A DNA stretch of 64,000 bases from Globodera rostochiensis. Taxonomy: Eukaryota > Nematoda > Chromadorea > Rhabditida > Heteroderidae. The notes under the pieces are model-generated. The model searched no databases and was not told the DNA's origin. It saw nothing but the letters and a program-made list of their open reading frames with translations. A program made the position numbers and the translations under genes. The DNA lies in contig JAEVLN010000005.1 of NCBI GenBank assembly GCA_018350325.1, positions 3,875,535 through 3,939,534 on the forward strand, given 5' to 3'. Numbering within the stretch: position 1 is the first letter of the stretch; every line of letters begins with the position of its first letter. Positions 10,701-21,347 of this stretch are shown piece by piece.

Positions 10701-11855
10701 TTGCTTTTTCCAACATTTTACATGTTTTTTTAGCGTATCTTTCTTCCGATTGATAGCTTATTGAAATGCCCAGGGTGCCTAGTATTGCTCTCCAAACATT
10801 CCATCAGCGGTTTCCGTACTCCCCGCCGAGTTGGAAGCCAATTAAGGTTTTTTCGAAAATGCCTGAACCTAACTGCAAGTCTATAGTTTTCCTATATCGG
10901 CCACCCCAGGGGGTCTTGTGAACAATTTTTTGACCAGAAACTTATTTCGTAAGATATTTCTTTTTAAGTGAGTTCGGGGGGGGGGGGAGAAATTTCTTAT
11001 ATATGATATAAATGACAGCCCACAATTGAAATTCAATATTCATGACATCTCATAAATATTAAATCATTTTATATTTTTGCCACGATGAAGGCAATGTTTG
11101 CGTATGGAATCCGGCATCCGGTTACAAAATCATGGGTTCTTTTAAATCCGTGTCCGGATATCCGTGGCTTTTGTATCCGGCTCATTTTTTTTCGGTATTT
11201 GTTATCCGGATATAGAGCGTATGGATTTTTCCTAAAGGATTAAATTAGATGTAGAGAAGGAAGAGTAAAAGGAAAAGGCAACACCAAATAATTACAAAGG
11301 CTAAAACAATGAAACTTGAGCAACTTAAGGGGTTTAATAAGTCTTTTTACACATGTTCATTAGCATAATAAGGACAAGTGATTACAGAAATAATCGATGT
11401 TGTCTTTAATTTAAATGTTAAAAAAGATCAAAAATTTAAGAGGATTAAAAATTGACACTAACTTTGAAATTTTTTTAAATAAAGAAAACATCTCAATAAC
11501 TAAAAAATATCCAAATTATTTATGCGTTTTAGAACTTATTTGATTTGAAATCTCAACTTTAAGCGGGTTCTGCATTTTTTAATATTTACACAATTTACAG
11601 AAACCATCCAGTGCTGCCAGTAAACGCCATGCACAGTGGATGTGCAGGAAATGGACCCTTGGGGCACAACCCTTTTGTCCACTCGGGAAATTTGGGGATT
11701 CAGACCCTAAAGAACTTATAGAGGACCGAATTTTGGGGGATGAAATTCGGGGTAAAAACATTACGCCACCTTATTTCAAATTAACAATGACTCGTCAATT
11801 ATCATTACTCCAACACCCCCAAACAATCAAAAAAATTTCAACGAGACAAATAATC
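10701..11855. other. Spacer, AT-rich, no gene supported
   Basis: It contains a relic with CCGGATATCC/TATCCGG motifs (about 11105-11220) and one orphan family upstream block, listed separately. A 72-codon frame at 11640-11858 has no recognisable features. Confidence 0.3.
10990..11085 (-). promoter_or_regulatory. Orphan GEGWW upstream block
   Basis: AAATGACAGCCCACAATTG followed by CATGACATCTCATAAATATT matches, in minus orientation, the conserved block found 80-200 bp upstream of most GEGWW starts. No family gene follows downstream (leftwards), so it is probably the remnant of a lost copy. Confidence 0.65.
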
Positions 11856-12043
11856 TAGAGGCGATTAGACGCCAAATGGATACCGGCCGACTAAGTCCCA
11901 GTGTAAAAGGGACACTTTAGTATCAGGAAAACCCTGTTTAAAATTAATCAAATGTAGAGGCGATTAGACGCCATTTGGACACCGACCGACTAAGTCCCAG
12001 TGTAAAAGGGACACTTTAGTATCGGGAAAACCCTGTTTAAAAC
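11856..12043. repeat. Two tandem copies of a 99-bp unit
   Basis: TAGAGGCGATTAGACGCCA starts at 11856 and again at 11955. Each unit contains AGTGTAAAAGGGACACT, a short hairpin (AGTGT/ACACT). Period 99 bp, with only a few differences between units. Confidence 0.85.
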
Positions 12044-12094
12044 TGAAAGGCCGCTGGCAGGCCTAAGTCTAATGAACCCAAGTTCGGATAATGA

Positions 12095-12313
12095 AATATA
12101 TGTGTCGCCGAATTTGCCAGACCCAAATTCGCCAACGAGAGCAAGGAGGGGGACCAAATTCTGGTGTTTGATCGCGCTCCAGACGGAAGTCTCATTGCTG
12201 AGGAGGAGGACATCGACGATGTGGGGGAGATAGTCCGCAGCAACACCCCCCTCTCGACCCGGCGCATCCCGAGGGACCAAAAGAGGAAAAAGAGAAAGCC
12301 GAAAAGAAAGTGA
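12095..12313 (+). CDS. Unidentified coding-like exon, acidic then Lys/Arg-rich
   Basis: A 72-codon open frame, bounded by stops and without its own convincing start, reads as real protein. It has a stretch around FDRAPDGSLIAEEEDIDDVGE, then a strongly basic end (KRKKRKPKRK) just before the stop. The basic end could be a nuclear localisation signal. I do not recognise a family. It may be the last exon of a gene or a transposon gag fragment. The antisense frames over the same stretch are shadows. Confidence 0.35.
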   Translation, partial: NICVAEFARPKFANESKEGDQILVFDRAPDGSLIAEEEDIDDVGEIVRSNTPLSTRRIPRDQKRKKRKPKRK

Positions 12314-13489
12314 TCACGGACGGGCAGTGATCGGACGGAAGAACCACTCCCGGGCACGGAAGGAACGTTGATCGGGGGAGGGCCCCCACCTTTCCAATTT
12401 GCCCTTTCCCCGACTTCTCCCCGCATTTTAAACCATTCCCCGCTCCCCCCGCACCTATCGTATTTTTTGGCTGACATTTGCCCTCCCCCCTCCTTTTTTC
12501 CAATTACATATTCACATCTGCCGAATCGGCTTCCTTCTCCTTTGCCTAAATCAACATTTCCGCGCCGGGGATCATTGACCAACTTTGCCATACCCCTCCA
12601 TTTCTGTGCTCCGCATTAGCATTTTTTACGAATTCACAAAAAGGCTGTCGTTCTTTGCCCATCTCCCCCCCCCCCGGGAGCATCATCTTTTGTTCATCAA
12701 CACATTTCCAGATGTTTACCATTTATTCTTACCATTTTCACCTTTCCCCAAACCTTTGTGCTGTCAGCCGCCATTTCTGCTCATCGGTCTTTGGCCATTC
12801 TGTTTCATCCCTTCCCCTTTTTCTTAGGGGGACCAATCACCACCGTTTCACCGATCGCCCACTTTTTGTTATGCAACGCCTCCCCCCCGGGGGAGAAATT
12901 TCCTATTTAACCGGCCCGGGGAGCTTCCTCTGGGTCTCTTCCCGTCTCTCATCATATTTTCGTCCGTCCTTTCCCCCTCACCACTTCAAAATATTTGTGG
13001 AAGTTCCTCGCCAATAAATTTCCCTTTCGAAATTCTCCAGCGGATCAATTTGGAAGGGAGAACAACTCCCTGGGGGGACAGCTCCATCACCGAATCATCA
13101 GCAGCAAGTTCAAGCAGGCGTCAATCCCTGACGGCCTATTCCTGCCCGCTCATACCCAGCCGGGTTCTGTTTGGCCACAATATGTGTTAAAAATCTGAAA
13201 AAGCTTGAAATATGCAAAAGTCTGAGCAGAAAAAGAAAACAAATCACACCAGATCAAAGCGCAAAAAGACCAATCAGAGAAGAGTTCGAACCCCAAAATT
13301 ACATTAAATTCTCAAACAGCAAGTATGCTAAGTTCAAAGTTCATTGCTGCGACAATTAGCAGTCATCGACAATCGTTTCCGGAACGGAAATCGCGGCAGT
13401 TCTCACGGCTGACGGAGAGCGATAGAAATCAGCGGTGAAGGGAACGAAGATCAGCGGAGATGAGAGAGAGGGAAAGTTTAAGTGTTCAG
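12314..13489. other. GC-richer spacer with promoter-like segment
   Basis: C-rich, Pro/Ser-coding-like sequence runs to about 12830. A TATTTAA box at 12903-12909, followed about 30 bp later by a pyrimidine-rich start-like sequence, and an AATAAA at 13013, give it the look of a solo LTR or promoter. I could not define termini or target duplications. No gene is supported. Confidence 0.3.
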
Positions 13490-14049
13490 TAAACCACATT
13501 CTTCCCCGAAGCGGCGTTCTACATGCCGCACAGGGAGGTGCTGTCGCCAGACCGAGCTGCGGAAGAAAGAGCGTTGGACCGGGCAGGCGTCTTTCAAACT
13601 GCTGGTGAAAACTTGCCCTCTGGTTTTGATCCACCAGGCAGATGACGCGGTGCAGGACGAAGTGTCGCGTTCGTCATCAAAACCGGCACGACAATGCGCG
13701 TGCTGTTCTGACTGAGGCGATCAGTGCCGGAACACACGGTCATCCGCTGCATCTGCCTGTACACGGCCCAGGCACTGAAAATTGGACAGCTGGTACGACA
13801 GGAGGAGATAAACAACATCCTCGTGACGACGGCCGACGCCACACAAGGACATGAGTCGGCACTTTCAGTGGTGGTGACGATAGTGTCGCGCAGCGCGGTC
13901 GACACCCAACGGAAGAACCCTTCTGGGCGATGGGATCGAGTGGATGTGGCGCTGTCGCGCGCAGGAAACACTTTTTTATCGACTTTGAAAAAACAAATTA
14001 TTTTTTCAAAACAGGGAGCCCACAAACCACAGTATTACCCTATTCCTTA
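13490..14049 (+). pseudogene. Superfamily-1 (UPF1/DNA2-like) helicase, C-terminal fragment, frameshifted
   Basis: The 13724-14049 frame has CICLYTAQALKIGQL, then VTTADATQGHESALSVVV (SF1 helicase motif V region) and RVDVALSRAGNTFL (motif VI region), in the order and spacing of UPF1/DNA2-type helicases (AAA_12). Just upstream another frame carries NARAVLTEAISAG, which belongs directly before it, so a one-base shift near 13725 splits them. Further upstream frames (FYMPHREVLSPDRAAEERA) also look helicase-like but are interrupted by stops. Walker motifs are absent. It is a truncated, broken copy, probably mobile-element borne. Confidence 0.65.
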
Positions 14050-14455
14050 AATTAGTGCCCAAATGACTCGGTGCCCTAAAGACTCGGTGCTTTCGAGCCT
14101 ATTTTTGCTTATGAACCCGGTTTTTGGAGCCAATTTCAGTCGCCTATTTTGAGCCTAAAAATCTAATCCTAGCATTAATTGGACAGTTCAGTACCACCGA
14201 GTTCGGATTCCGGACATTTTTTGGGCATCAGTTTACATCCCTGGTGCATAATATATTTTCATTTGGCTATCATAGTCGATTGTAATTTGCAAAAAATTGA
14301 TGATTATTAGTAGGAAAATATTTACGAATGTCAGAAATATTTATTGATCGATTTATGATTGCTTCGGGTAAATTATTATTAAAAAATGTGATTTATGTGA
14401 AGTTTAAATTATAAAATAAGGAATTTCAATTAAATCTCCCAAAATTCAGAGATTG
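14050..14455. other. Spacer including MITE end and family upstream block
   Basis: 14060-14243 ends in ACATCCCTG (14235-14243), the end of a transposon-like relic. 14244-14440 then matches the distal GEGWW upstream block (TTTTCATTTGGCTATCATAG onward). The core GGCTGTCATTTATT is missing. The same insertion end recurs at 23027 next to the same flank. Confidence 0.5.
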
Positions 14456-14676
14456 TTTTGCTGGACAAAGCCGAATCCGTAAAAGTAAAATTGGAGGAAA
14501 CGCCACTCAAAACATTTGATGAAATATTCGGAGAAGGCTGGTGGGACAATGACAAAGCCGAAGAATGGCATAAATTAACGCTTTTCCATCACCAAATCGA
14601 CCGGCAGAACACCCAACTTGGACAACTTGAACCCAATTCAACTGATCAGAATCCTCATCTCACAGGGTCTGATCAA
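14456..14676 (+). pseudogene. GEGWW family relic 3a (N-terminal block and one linker unit)
   Basis: This piece starts inside the signal-peptide end (LDKAESV), runs through an intact GEGWWDNDKAEEWHKL block, HHQIDRQNTQ and one linker repeat, then stops abruptly at the inverted junction with relic 3b. The starting Met and hydrophobic core are gone; the sequence before LDKA is non-homologous. No HTH module remains. Confidence 0.8.
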
Positions 14677-14899
14677 GTTTGTCCAATTTGGGTGTTCTGT
14701 CGGTCGATTTGGTGATGGACATTTTGTCCAAAGTTTGTTGGCGTGGCATTTTCAAATCTTCGGCGGCTTCGCCTTTGTCCCATCAGCCTTCTCCGAATAT
14801 TTCATCCAATGTTTTGAGTTCCAATTTTACGGATTCGGCTTTGTCCACTGAATTTGATCCAAAGAATAAAAACAAAATTAAAATCCAAAATTCTTCCAT
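14677..14899 (-). pseudogene. GEGWW family relic 3b (inverted N-terminal block)
   Basis: Read on the minus strand from 14899 it has a Met, a hydrophobic core (FWILILFLFF), DKAESVKLELK, and the class-II block with GEGW turned into a stop (TGG to TGA at the second Trp codon). A frameshift follows near MPRQQT, and it ends inside the linker where it meets relic 3a tail to tail. Its own upstream block lies at 14975-15125. It is a dead copy. Confidence 0.8.
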
Positions 14900-14974
14900 T
14901 TTATTTGGGCAAAATAAACTCTGAATTTAGGGATTAAATATTATTTAGCTCTGATAAAAAAATTCGATAAAATT

Positions 14975-15125
14975 AACAAATGACAGCCCACAAATGAAAT
15001 GGGTATTCACATAAATCATTCTTTAATAATATTGCCTAAAACTTTTGAACCGGGGGGACCCAATCAATATTCATGACATCTCATAAATATTTTTCAACTA
15101 ATTCATTATTTTATATAGTCGTTAA
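14975..15125 (-). promoter_or_regulatory. GEGWW upstream block of relic 3b
   Basis: AATGACAGCCCACAAATG (minus: TGTGGGCTGTCATT) followed by the distal part (CATGACATCTCATAAATATT, AATTCATTATTTTAT) about 80 bp upstream of the relic's Met. The left arm of the dyad is ACCCA. Confidence 0.6.
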
Positions 15126-15456
15126 ATAATTGTCCCGGCGGCGTTTATCGGCGTCGCCGGATCATTCCTATTTCTTAAAAAGCTTAAAAAATTGTCGTAG
15201 TTTTAAAATTTTTGTTGCAAAACTTTTCTGATCATCCGGTCTCTAATAGAAGCGACCGGAAATTGTCATCATTTCCTCCAATTGTACTAATAAATTTAGG
15301 GTTGGCAAAAATTTGAAAATGATCGGCAGCTTTATGCATTTTCTGAGTGACTCTAAAGAATTTTTATTATTTGTTAAAAATCCAAAATTTTTTTATTTAA
15401 TTTCATTCACAAAATATTCAAATAATTCGCAATTATTAGAGATAATTTATCCGAAC
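15126..15456. other. Spacer upstream of GEGWW copy 4
   Basis: AT-rich, with a CCCGGCGGCG...CGTCGCCGG relic near 15135-15165 and a TAGGGTTGGC transposon-like end at 15298. An in-frame extension upstream of the copy 4 Met (to 15313) is open but not conserved among copies. I start the gene at 15457. Confidence 0.4.
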
Positions 15457-16349
15457 ATGAATAAGTTTTGGTTTTTAATTTTGGTCTCATTTTTTGCAAC
15501 AAATTCACTCGAAAAAGCCGAATCCGTAAAATTGGATGAAAAGCCACCAATTGATGAAATATTTGGAGAAGGCTGGTGGGACAATGATAAAGCCAAAGAA
15601 TGGCATAAGTTAACGCTTGAACATAATGCCCTTCACCAAATCGATCGGCAGAACACCCAGCTTGGACAAATTGAACCAAATTTAACTGATCAGAATCCTC
15701 CTCTCACAGAGTCTGAGCACTCTAATAATGCCAAAAATTGCAAAGAACAAAACAAAGTTTCTTCAAACAATAAATGGAAAATTATCGACAAATTCCATGC
15801 AATTAAAGACGAATTTAGGCTAAAAGGAAAATATTCAACAAAAGAATGGTATCAAATTGACAATAAAATTGCTAAACATTTAAAAGTCAATCGCACAAAA
15901 ATATTTGAATGGAAAAAAGAATTAGGCATAAGCGGGAAACCCAATGGAAAAGAAGAACGTAAAAATCTGGTAAAGAAATTTGATCAAAAGAAAGTCGAGT
16001 TAAAGCGGGCCGGATTTAAAAGTTCATATAAAAATCAAATAAATAAAACTGTCGCAAAAGAATTAGGCCTCAGTTTTGTAACAATTTACGATTGGAAACG
16101 AAAACTTGGCCAAACTAGTGAGTAATTCGAGCCCAATTTTTTTTTATTTATTTAATTAAAAATTCTTTTACAGAACCAAAACCTAAATACTCCAACAGCG
16201 AACAAATGAAATTGATGAAGCGTTATTATGAAATAAAGGACAAAAATCCTAAAATTAGTAGTGAGAACATTGCTAAAAGGCTGCAAATAGGAAGTACCAC
16301 ATTAATTAGATGGAAAAAGCAATTTGAACGAGGGCTATCCCGCAGATGA
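15457..16349 (+). CDS. GEGWW family copy 4, truncated tail
   Basis: Exons are 15457-16117 and 16174-16349 (278 aa, 56-bp intron). Signal peptide FWFLILVSFF, GEGWWDNDKAKEWHKL, one linker unit, then all three modules: HLKVNRTKIFEWKKELG, ELGLSFVTIYDWKRKLG and RLQIGSTTLIRWKKQFE. An insertion of about 30 bp just after module 3 brings in a stop (16347-16349), so the usual NSVDGHSVEENAAANVQE tail is lost. Homology to that tail resumes out of use at about 16375-16464. Modules remain complete, so the protein may still function. Confidence 0.8.
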
Positions 16350-16464
16350 AAATTTCTTAGACGACTCACATTTGATCCAATTTCTGTCGATGGACGTTCT
16401 GTGGAAGCGAATGCCGCGGCAAATGTTCAAGAAATTGGGAACTCGAATTCGAGAAGCATTTGAA

Positions 16465-17363
16465 TAAATAAAGTAGTTGCTAATTAACTCCTATCTCAAC
16501 CCAAAGTCTCTCTCCCACGCATATTTCATCCTTCAATTAGTCATTCGGAATAGGAATAGGCTTTATGGACTTATAACACGTGAAAAATTTGGACAAAATT
16601 CCCAAAATATGGTTTAAAGACTAAATTATTGCCGAAATATGGTGGAAATATGGATATAGACTTATTCTCCGTAACTGATCATACCGAATTCTAGAAAAAT
16701 GGACAATAAAAATTAATGACTATGGCCCAAATTTTATTGGTGGCAATTAAGACTTGATTAATTAGCGCACAACAACGGCTTTTACGTTGTCCCGTTCTTT
16801 TTACAAATCATTATTGGTGTATGAAATTTGGATGTTTTAATTTGGCTACTTTTCCATCAACAGTGTGGGGGAGAACTGTTTAACACTCTTTTTATTCTCC
16901 ATACCAATCTTTTGTCTCTATCGCACTCCTGGATCCGGACGAGATTTCGCTAAGAAACTCACCACGGATGCGTGAACAGTTGTGTCGCTCTGTCCGAGAC
17001 GTGTCTGTAAGACATATTTTACCTCAAAGGATCGGGCAATTCTTGCTGTCTAACGTGAGCACCGCGAAATGCTTCCATAGATTTTGAGCGCGCTATGGTT
17101 GGTGCATTTCGGGCAAAACATACGCAGCCACAAAAAAAAAATCAACTTTTGTTTGTTCCATCTTGTGATCAACATGAAAAAACGCAGCTCCGAACAAGGC
17201 CTGATGCAGGTAGTCTTTTTTTTTTGAGACACACTTTTTTGATTTTTGGGTGTACACAAATGATGTGGCATTTTCTTTGTCGGCACAAACGATCACGTCA
17301 CTAGCCTTGCAGGAAATCTTCCGGGCCAACTTCAACCCCTTTGTAGACTGGTAAACAAATGAT
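16465..17363. other. Spacer, no gene supported
   Basis: AT-rich to 16800, then mixed. Minus-strand frames at 17050-17398 contain Lys/Cys-rich sequence without a recognisable domain. The plus strand just before 17364 may hold more of the decayed transposase that follows. Confidence 0.3.
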
Positions 17364-17609
17364 TTGGGTGGAAAGTTGTGCTTACAAACTAGGTTCATTG
17401 AGAACTACGTTGAGCAACTCTGTAACAATGGAACACGTCGACAGCCACTCTTCGCCCCCGAGGAATGGAGTGTTCATTTACGCACTCTTGAAGGTGCCGA
17501 CAGGACAATTAATTTTTGCGAGACTTTTCATCGTCGGTCATTCGATGGCAATGGCGACCATCAATATGCTTTGCAAAATCAAACCCCCAAAGATCACTGG
17601 AATTTCTAA
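17364..17609 (+). pseudogene. MULE-like transposase C-terminal remnant
   Basis: The frame reads FIENYVEQL..., then PLFAPEEWSVH and ADRTINFCETFHRRSF. This matches the C-terminal pattern of MULE-type, often FLYWCH-linked, nematode transposases, in which a P-F-W-x-V-H segment is followed by R-T-N-N and E-x-W-H. Here RTNN reads RTIN and WH reads FH. Only this end is present and no catalytic region is seen. Confidence 0.5.
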
Positions 17610-17788
17610 AACTTATCACATGAATAAATGTATCAAAGATTGTTTTATTTAGTTTTTGTTGTTGAATATGTTATGTTTGGAAAGTTTTTTTTTTAGAATA
17701 TTTGCTTGACTTTTAACTTTTAGGACAATTTTTGGGGTCGGGGTTTATTAGGCTTATACCAGTCGGGAAATCAATTTAAGAAAAGGTC

Positions 17789-18748
17789 TCAAAATTCCTG
17801 AACATTTGCCACGGCATTCCCTTCCACAGAATTTTCATCGACAGAATTTTGATGCAATTGCTGTTGTTTAAATTGCTTTTTCCAGTTACTCAAAGTGCGT
17901 CTTCCAATTTTCAACATTTTGGCAATGTCCTTATCATAAATATTAGGAGTTTTGTTCTTAATTTCATAATAACGTTTCATAATTGTTTTTTGTTCGCTGT
18001 GGGTGTGTTTATGTTGTAATGCTGTAAAAGAATTTTAATTATAAATAAATAAATTAATAAAATCAAAAAACTCACTGATTTGGCCAAGTTCGCGTTTCCA
18101 ATTGTAAATTGTTGCCAAACAGAGGCCCAACTCTTTCACGACAGCTTCATTTATTTCTTTGTATGATTTTTTGAATCCGACCCGCTTTAACTCGGTTTTT
18201 CTCTGATCAAATTTTTCAACCAAATTTTTTCGCTCATTTTTTGTCTTTTTTTGACTTATTTCAAACTCTTTTTTCCATTCATATATTTTAGCGCGATTGA
18301 CTTTTAAATGTTTTGCAATTTCATTCTCAATTTGAACCCTTTTTTTATTCGAATATTTTCCTTCTTGCTTAAATTCGTCTTTCATTGCATGGAATTTGTC
18401 AACAATTTCACGTTTTTCATATAAAGAAATTGTTTTGATTATTTCGTTCTGTTTTTCACCATTTTTGGCATTATTAAAGTGATCAGACTCTGTGAGAGGC
18501 AAATTCTGATCAGTTGAATTGGGTTCAATTTGTCCAAATTGGGTGTTCTGTCGGTCGATTTGGTGAAAGGCATTTTGTTCAAGCGTTAATTTATCCCATT
18601 CTTCGGCTTTATCTTTGCCCCACCAGCCTTCACCGAATATTTCATCAATTATTTTGAGTGGCGCTTCCTCCAATTGTACGGATTCGGCTTTTTCGAGTGA
18701 ATTTGTTGCGAAAAATGACACCAAAATTAAATTCCAAAACTCATTCAT
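17789..18748 (-). CDS. GEGWW family copy 5
   Basis: Exons (minus) are 18748-18076 and 18021-17789 (301 aa, 54-bp intron). It has the class-I N-terminus (GEGWWGKDKAEEWDKL), a single linker unit, and three complete modules ending HLKVNRAKIYEWKKEFE, ELGLCLATIYNWKRELG and MLKIGRRTLSNWKKQFK. The tail NSVEGNAVANVQEF is five residues shorter than usual. The Asp after GEGWW is Gly. Its upstream block is at 18900-19090, partly duplicated in tandem. This is one of the best-preserved copies. Confidence 0.85.
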
Positions 18749-18899
18749 TTTATTTGGGCAAAATAACCTGTTAATTTAGAGATATATATGAAAGCCCAAT
18801 TTATTTTATATTTTTTATTATTAAGATTTCTTAAATTTTTTAATTTTAAGGAATAATAAATATGCACAAATTATTAATAATCAATATTATTTAGCTTTG

Positions 18900-19090
18900 T
18901 AAATGACAGCCCACAATTGAAATGGGCCATTCATAAAATCAAATTCTTAATCATCTCATCTGAATCAATAGTTATTCCTGACAACTCACTAAATATTTTA
19001 CTTTGGGGCCATTCATATAAATCAAATTCTTAATCATCTCATCTGAATCAATAGTTATTCCTGACAACTCACTAAATATTTTACTTTGGT
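18900..19090 (-). promoter_or_regulatory. GEGWW upstream block of copy 5, with 82-bp tandem duplication
   Basis: The core in minus orientation (TGTGGGCTGTCATTT) lies at about 18900-18915. It forms the dyad GCCCA-N9-TGGGC with the adjacent GCCCA. An 82-bp segment starting GCCATTCAT (18927 and again 19009) is exactly repeated except for one small change, so the distal half of the block is doubled in this copy only. Confidence 0.7.
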
Positions 19091-20933
19091 TTGCTCCCCG
19101 ACCCCGACATTGCCAACCTCAGACTCCACGTCCCCGTCCCCGACCTTTTTTTGAGTCGGGGATCGGGGGTGAACAAACAGACCTAAAGATTTTTTGGGGA
19201 GCAATAAGAAATTTTGAAAATATTATCAAGTGAATGATGTGTTGACGTAGTGTGCTATTATTTTAGTGTCATAAATTGTACAAAAAAGATTAGTTTTAAT
19301 TCATATATTTCTTTAAAATTTTGAAATTAAAGAGTTATAGTCATAATTTCTTTCCACTCTTCCAAAATTTAAGAAGTGTTGGCCAAAATCGTTAATTTTT
19401 TTCTTAACAAACATTGTTAAAATCCTCAAAAAAAATTTTCCCGGCGTCGCCTATCGGCATCGCCGACTCCTCACATTTCTAAAAAGCTTCTAAAAACACC
19501 ACGATTTTTTAACTTTTTGATTGCAAATCCTTCTAAAATTCTCGCGCGCCAATCCCCTCCCCTCACAATTTTTTTCTTGTTATAAAATCGCTGATAAAAA
19601 TTCGATCAAAAAAGCAAAACTTGGCCACAACAAGATTTTAGAAGAATTGTTTGCCTTTCTAAACGTATTAACGCCCATATGTGCGCATATTTGGAATCTG
19701 GCATCCGGAATCCGGTTACATCCCCGATATGCACATCAGTGATGGTCGGAATTCCGATTTCAGAAAAGCGCGTCCACCCAAGCTGCGGTTGGACGTAGTG
19801 TTTTAATTTTGTAAGGTCCGTTATGTTATGTTTGGCAAGTTTTTTTTTAGAATATTTGCTTGACTTTAATTTTTGAGACAACTAAAAGGTATTTATTTCC
19901 ACTAACCAGACTCAAACGGCCGACTCAACTGGACTCCAGACTCAACCGCCCCAGACTCAACTGGCCCAGAATCAAGCGGCCGACTCAAACGACCCTTACC
20001 GCAATATTTTTTTTTGCGCACAGCGTACAAATCCAGAATGTCGTCCATGTCAAACAAAAATACGGAAGGCGGAATACGGAATTACGGAACTGGGATGGGC
20101 GAAAGTTCGGCCTTGAGCTTCGCGAAACTTCGGGTATTTTGGGCTTCGAGCATGGGTAAATACCCGAAGTTTCGGGTAAAACACACCCCTAAAGATGTCA
20201 TTTTTAGTAAGAATTCTTACAGAATTTTGAGCTTGAAAGATTTGGAAAACACACTGACAAAAATTAAAATATAAATTTGCTAAACAGGCGCCCCTGTTGG
20301 TAGTATGGCTCAGCACATTTTCTTAATTTAGTTCACTAAAACGGTCTAGGTCTCGATTCTCGTGGTCAAGTCTCGGTAAATTTCAGGGCTCAATATTACT
20401 AGTATTTTTACGAAACGATGAACTTTGTTACGTTGAAAATTTTAAAGTACAATAAAAATGTAAAATTTTTGAAAAGGCAAGGTTCGTGACCTTAAAAAAA
20501 AATTAAATTCTAAAAATTTTGCCCAAACTTATGCCCCTGTGGGTCTCAAAAAAGTGAAAGCTGTTTTCGACGGCTGGCATAACACTCACAGATTCGAGAA
20601 TCGTTTAACAGCAGAAATTGTTGTTTTTTTGCACAATAATTTACCAATTTATGATTTTACCTGATAATTTTGGTTTTTCATAAAAAAAAAATTTCAACTC
20701 GAAACCTGATGAGCCGAAAACCGGGCTTGTTTCATGGCCTGAAGGAAAAGCAGCACGATAAAATTACAAATCTCAAAAATATTTCAATCGTTCGACTAGT
20801 ATTTCAGTTTTCTAGTTCTGTTTGATTAATAACAATTGTTAAATATTTGTTTTAATTTTAATATTTAAAACTTAATTGCCCGAAAAGACGTCACATTTTG
20901 CAAAAGAAAAATATAGGTACTTTAGGTGTGTAG
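19091..20933. other. Spacer with decayed elements, no gene supported
   Basis: A GC-rich relic at 19092-19180 (GCTCCCCGACC...GGTCGGGG) resembles those at 5160 and 9550. At 19900-19995 GACTCAAC(T/C)GGCC repeats about six times. At 20060-20190 inverted segments around TTCGGGTA occur. Open frames here have no recognisable domain. Confidence 0.4.
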
Positions 20934-21339
20934 CAGGGATGGCGGAATTCCGACTTCCGAATTTCGTTTTGGCTCGGAATTCCGATTTCCGACTTCCGAA
21001 ATTTTCAGGAAATAAACGGATTTATTCGGAAGTGTTACCCAAAATTTTTGCAAAACAAAATGGAAATACATAATGCCAAATCAAATTAAACCTTAGGGTG
21101 AAAAGTTTTTTATTTTTTAATTTAATAATTAGTCTTTTTTTGATTCTTATATATTTTGATACAATGTTCAGAATTAGAATATAGCGCATTTTTTAATTAG
21201 ATTTGTAAATTGATTTAGTCAAGTCAAGGCAACATATTTAAGAAATTTTTAAAACTTCCGAGTTCCGACTTCCGAAAAATTTTTAAGCCCCGGAATTCCG
21301 ACTTCCGAAATTTTTTGAGGTCGTCGGCGCCCATCCCTG
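20934..21339. mobile_element. 406-bp hAT-type MITE with perfect 8-bp TSD
   Basis: It begins CAGGGATGGCGG and ends with CGCCCATCCCTG, inverted ends typical of hAT elements. GTGTGTAG flanks it on both sides (20926-20933 and 21340-21347), a perfect 8-bp target duplication. Subterminal repeats of ATTCCGACTTCCGAA occur near both ends in opposite orientation. The interior is AT-rich with no transposase. The matching TSD suggests a fairly recent insertion. Confidence 0.85.
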
Positions 21340-21347
21340 GTGTGTAG

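Noticed and set aside
15313..15456. N-terminal extension of GEGWW copy 4
   Set aside because: Open but not conserved; the signal peptide must start at the Met at 15457 to match all other copies.
17050..17398. Minus-strand Lys/Cys-rich frames as a zinc-finger gene
   Set aside because: Cys spacing fits no known finger and the frames overlap without splice logic.
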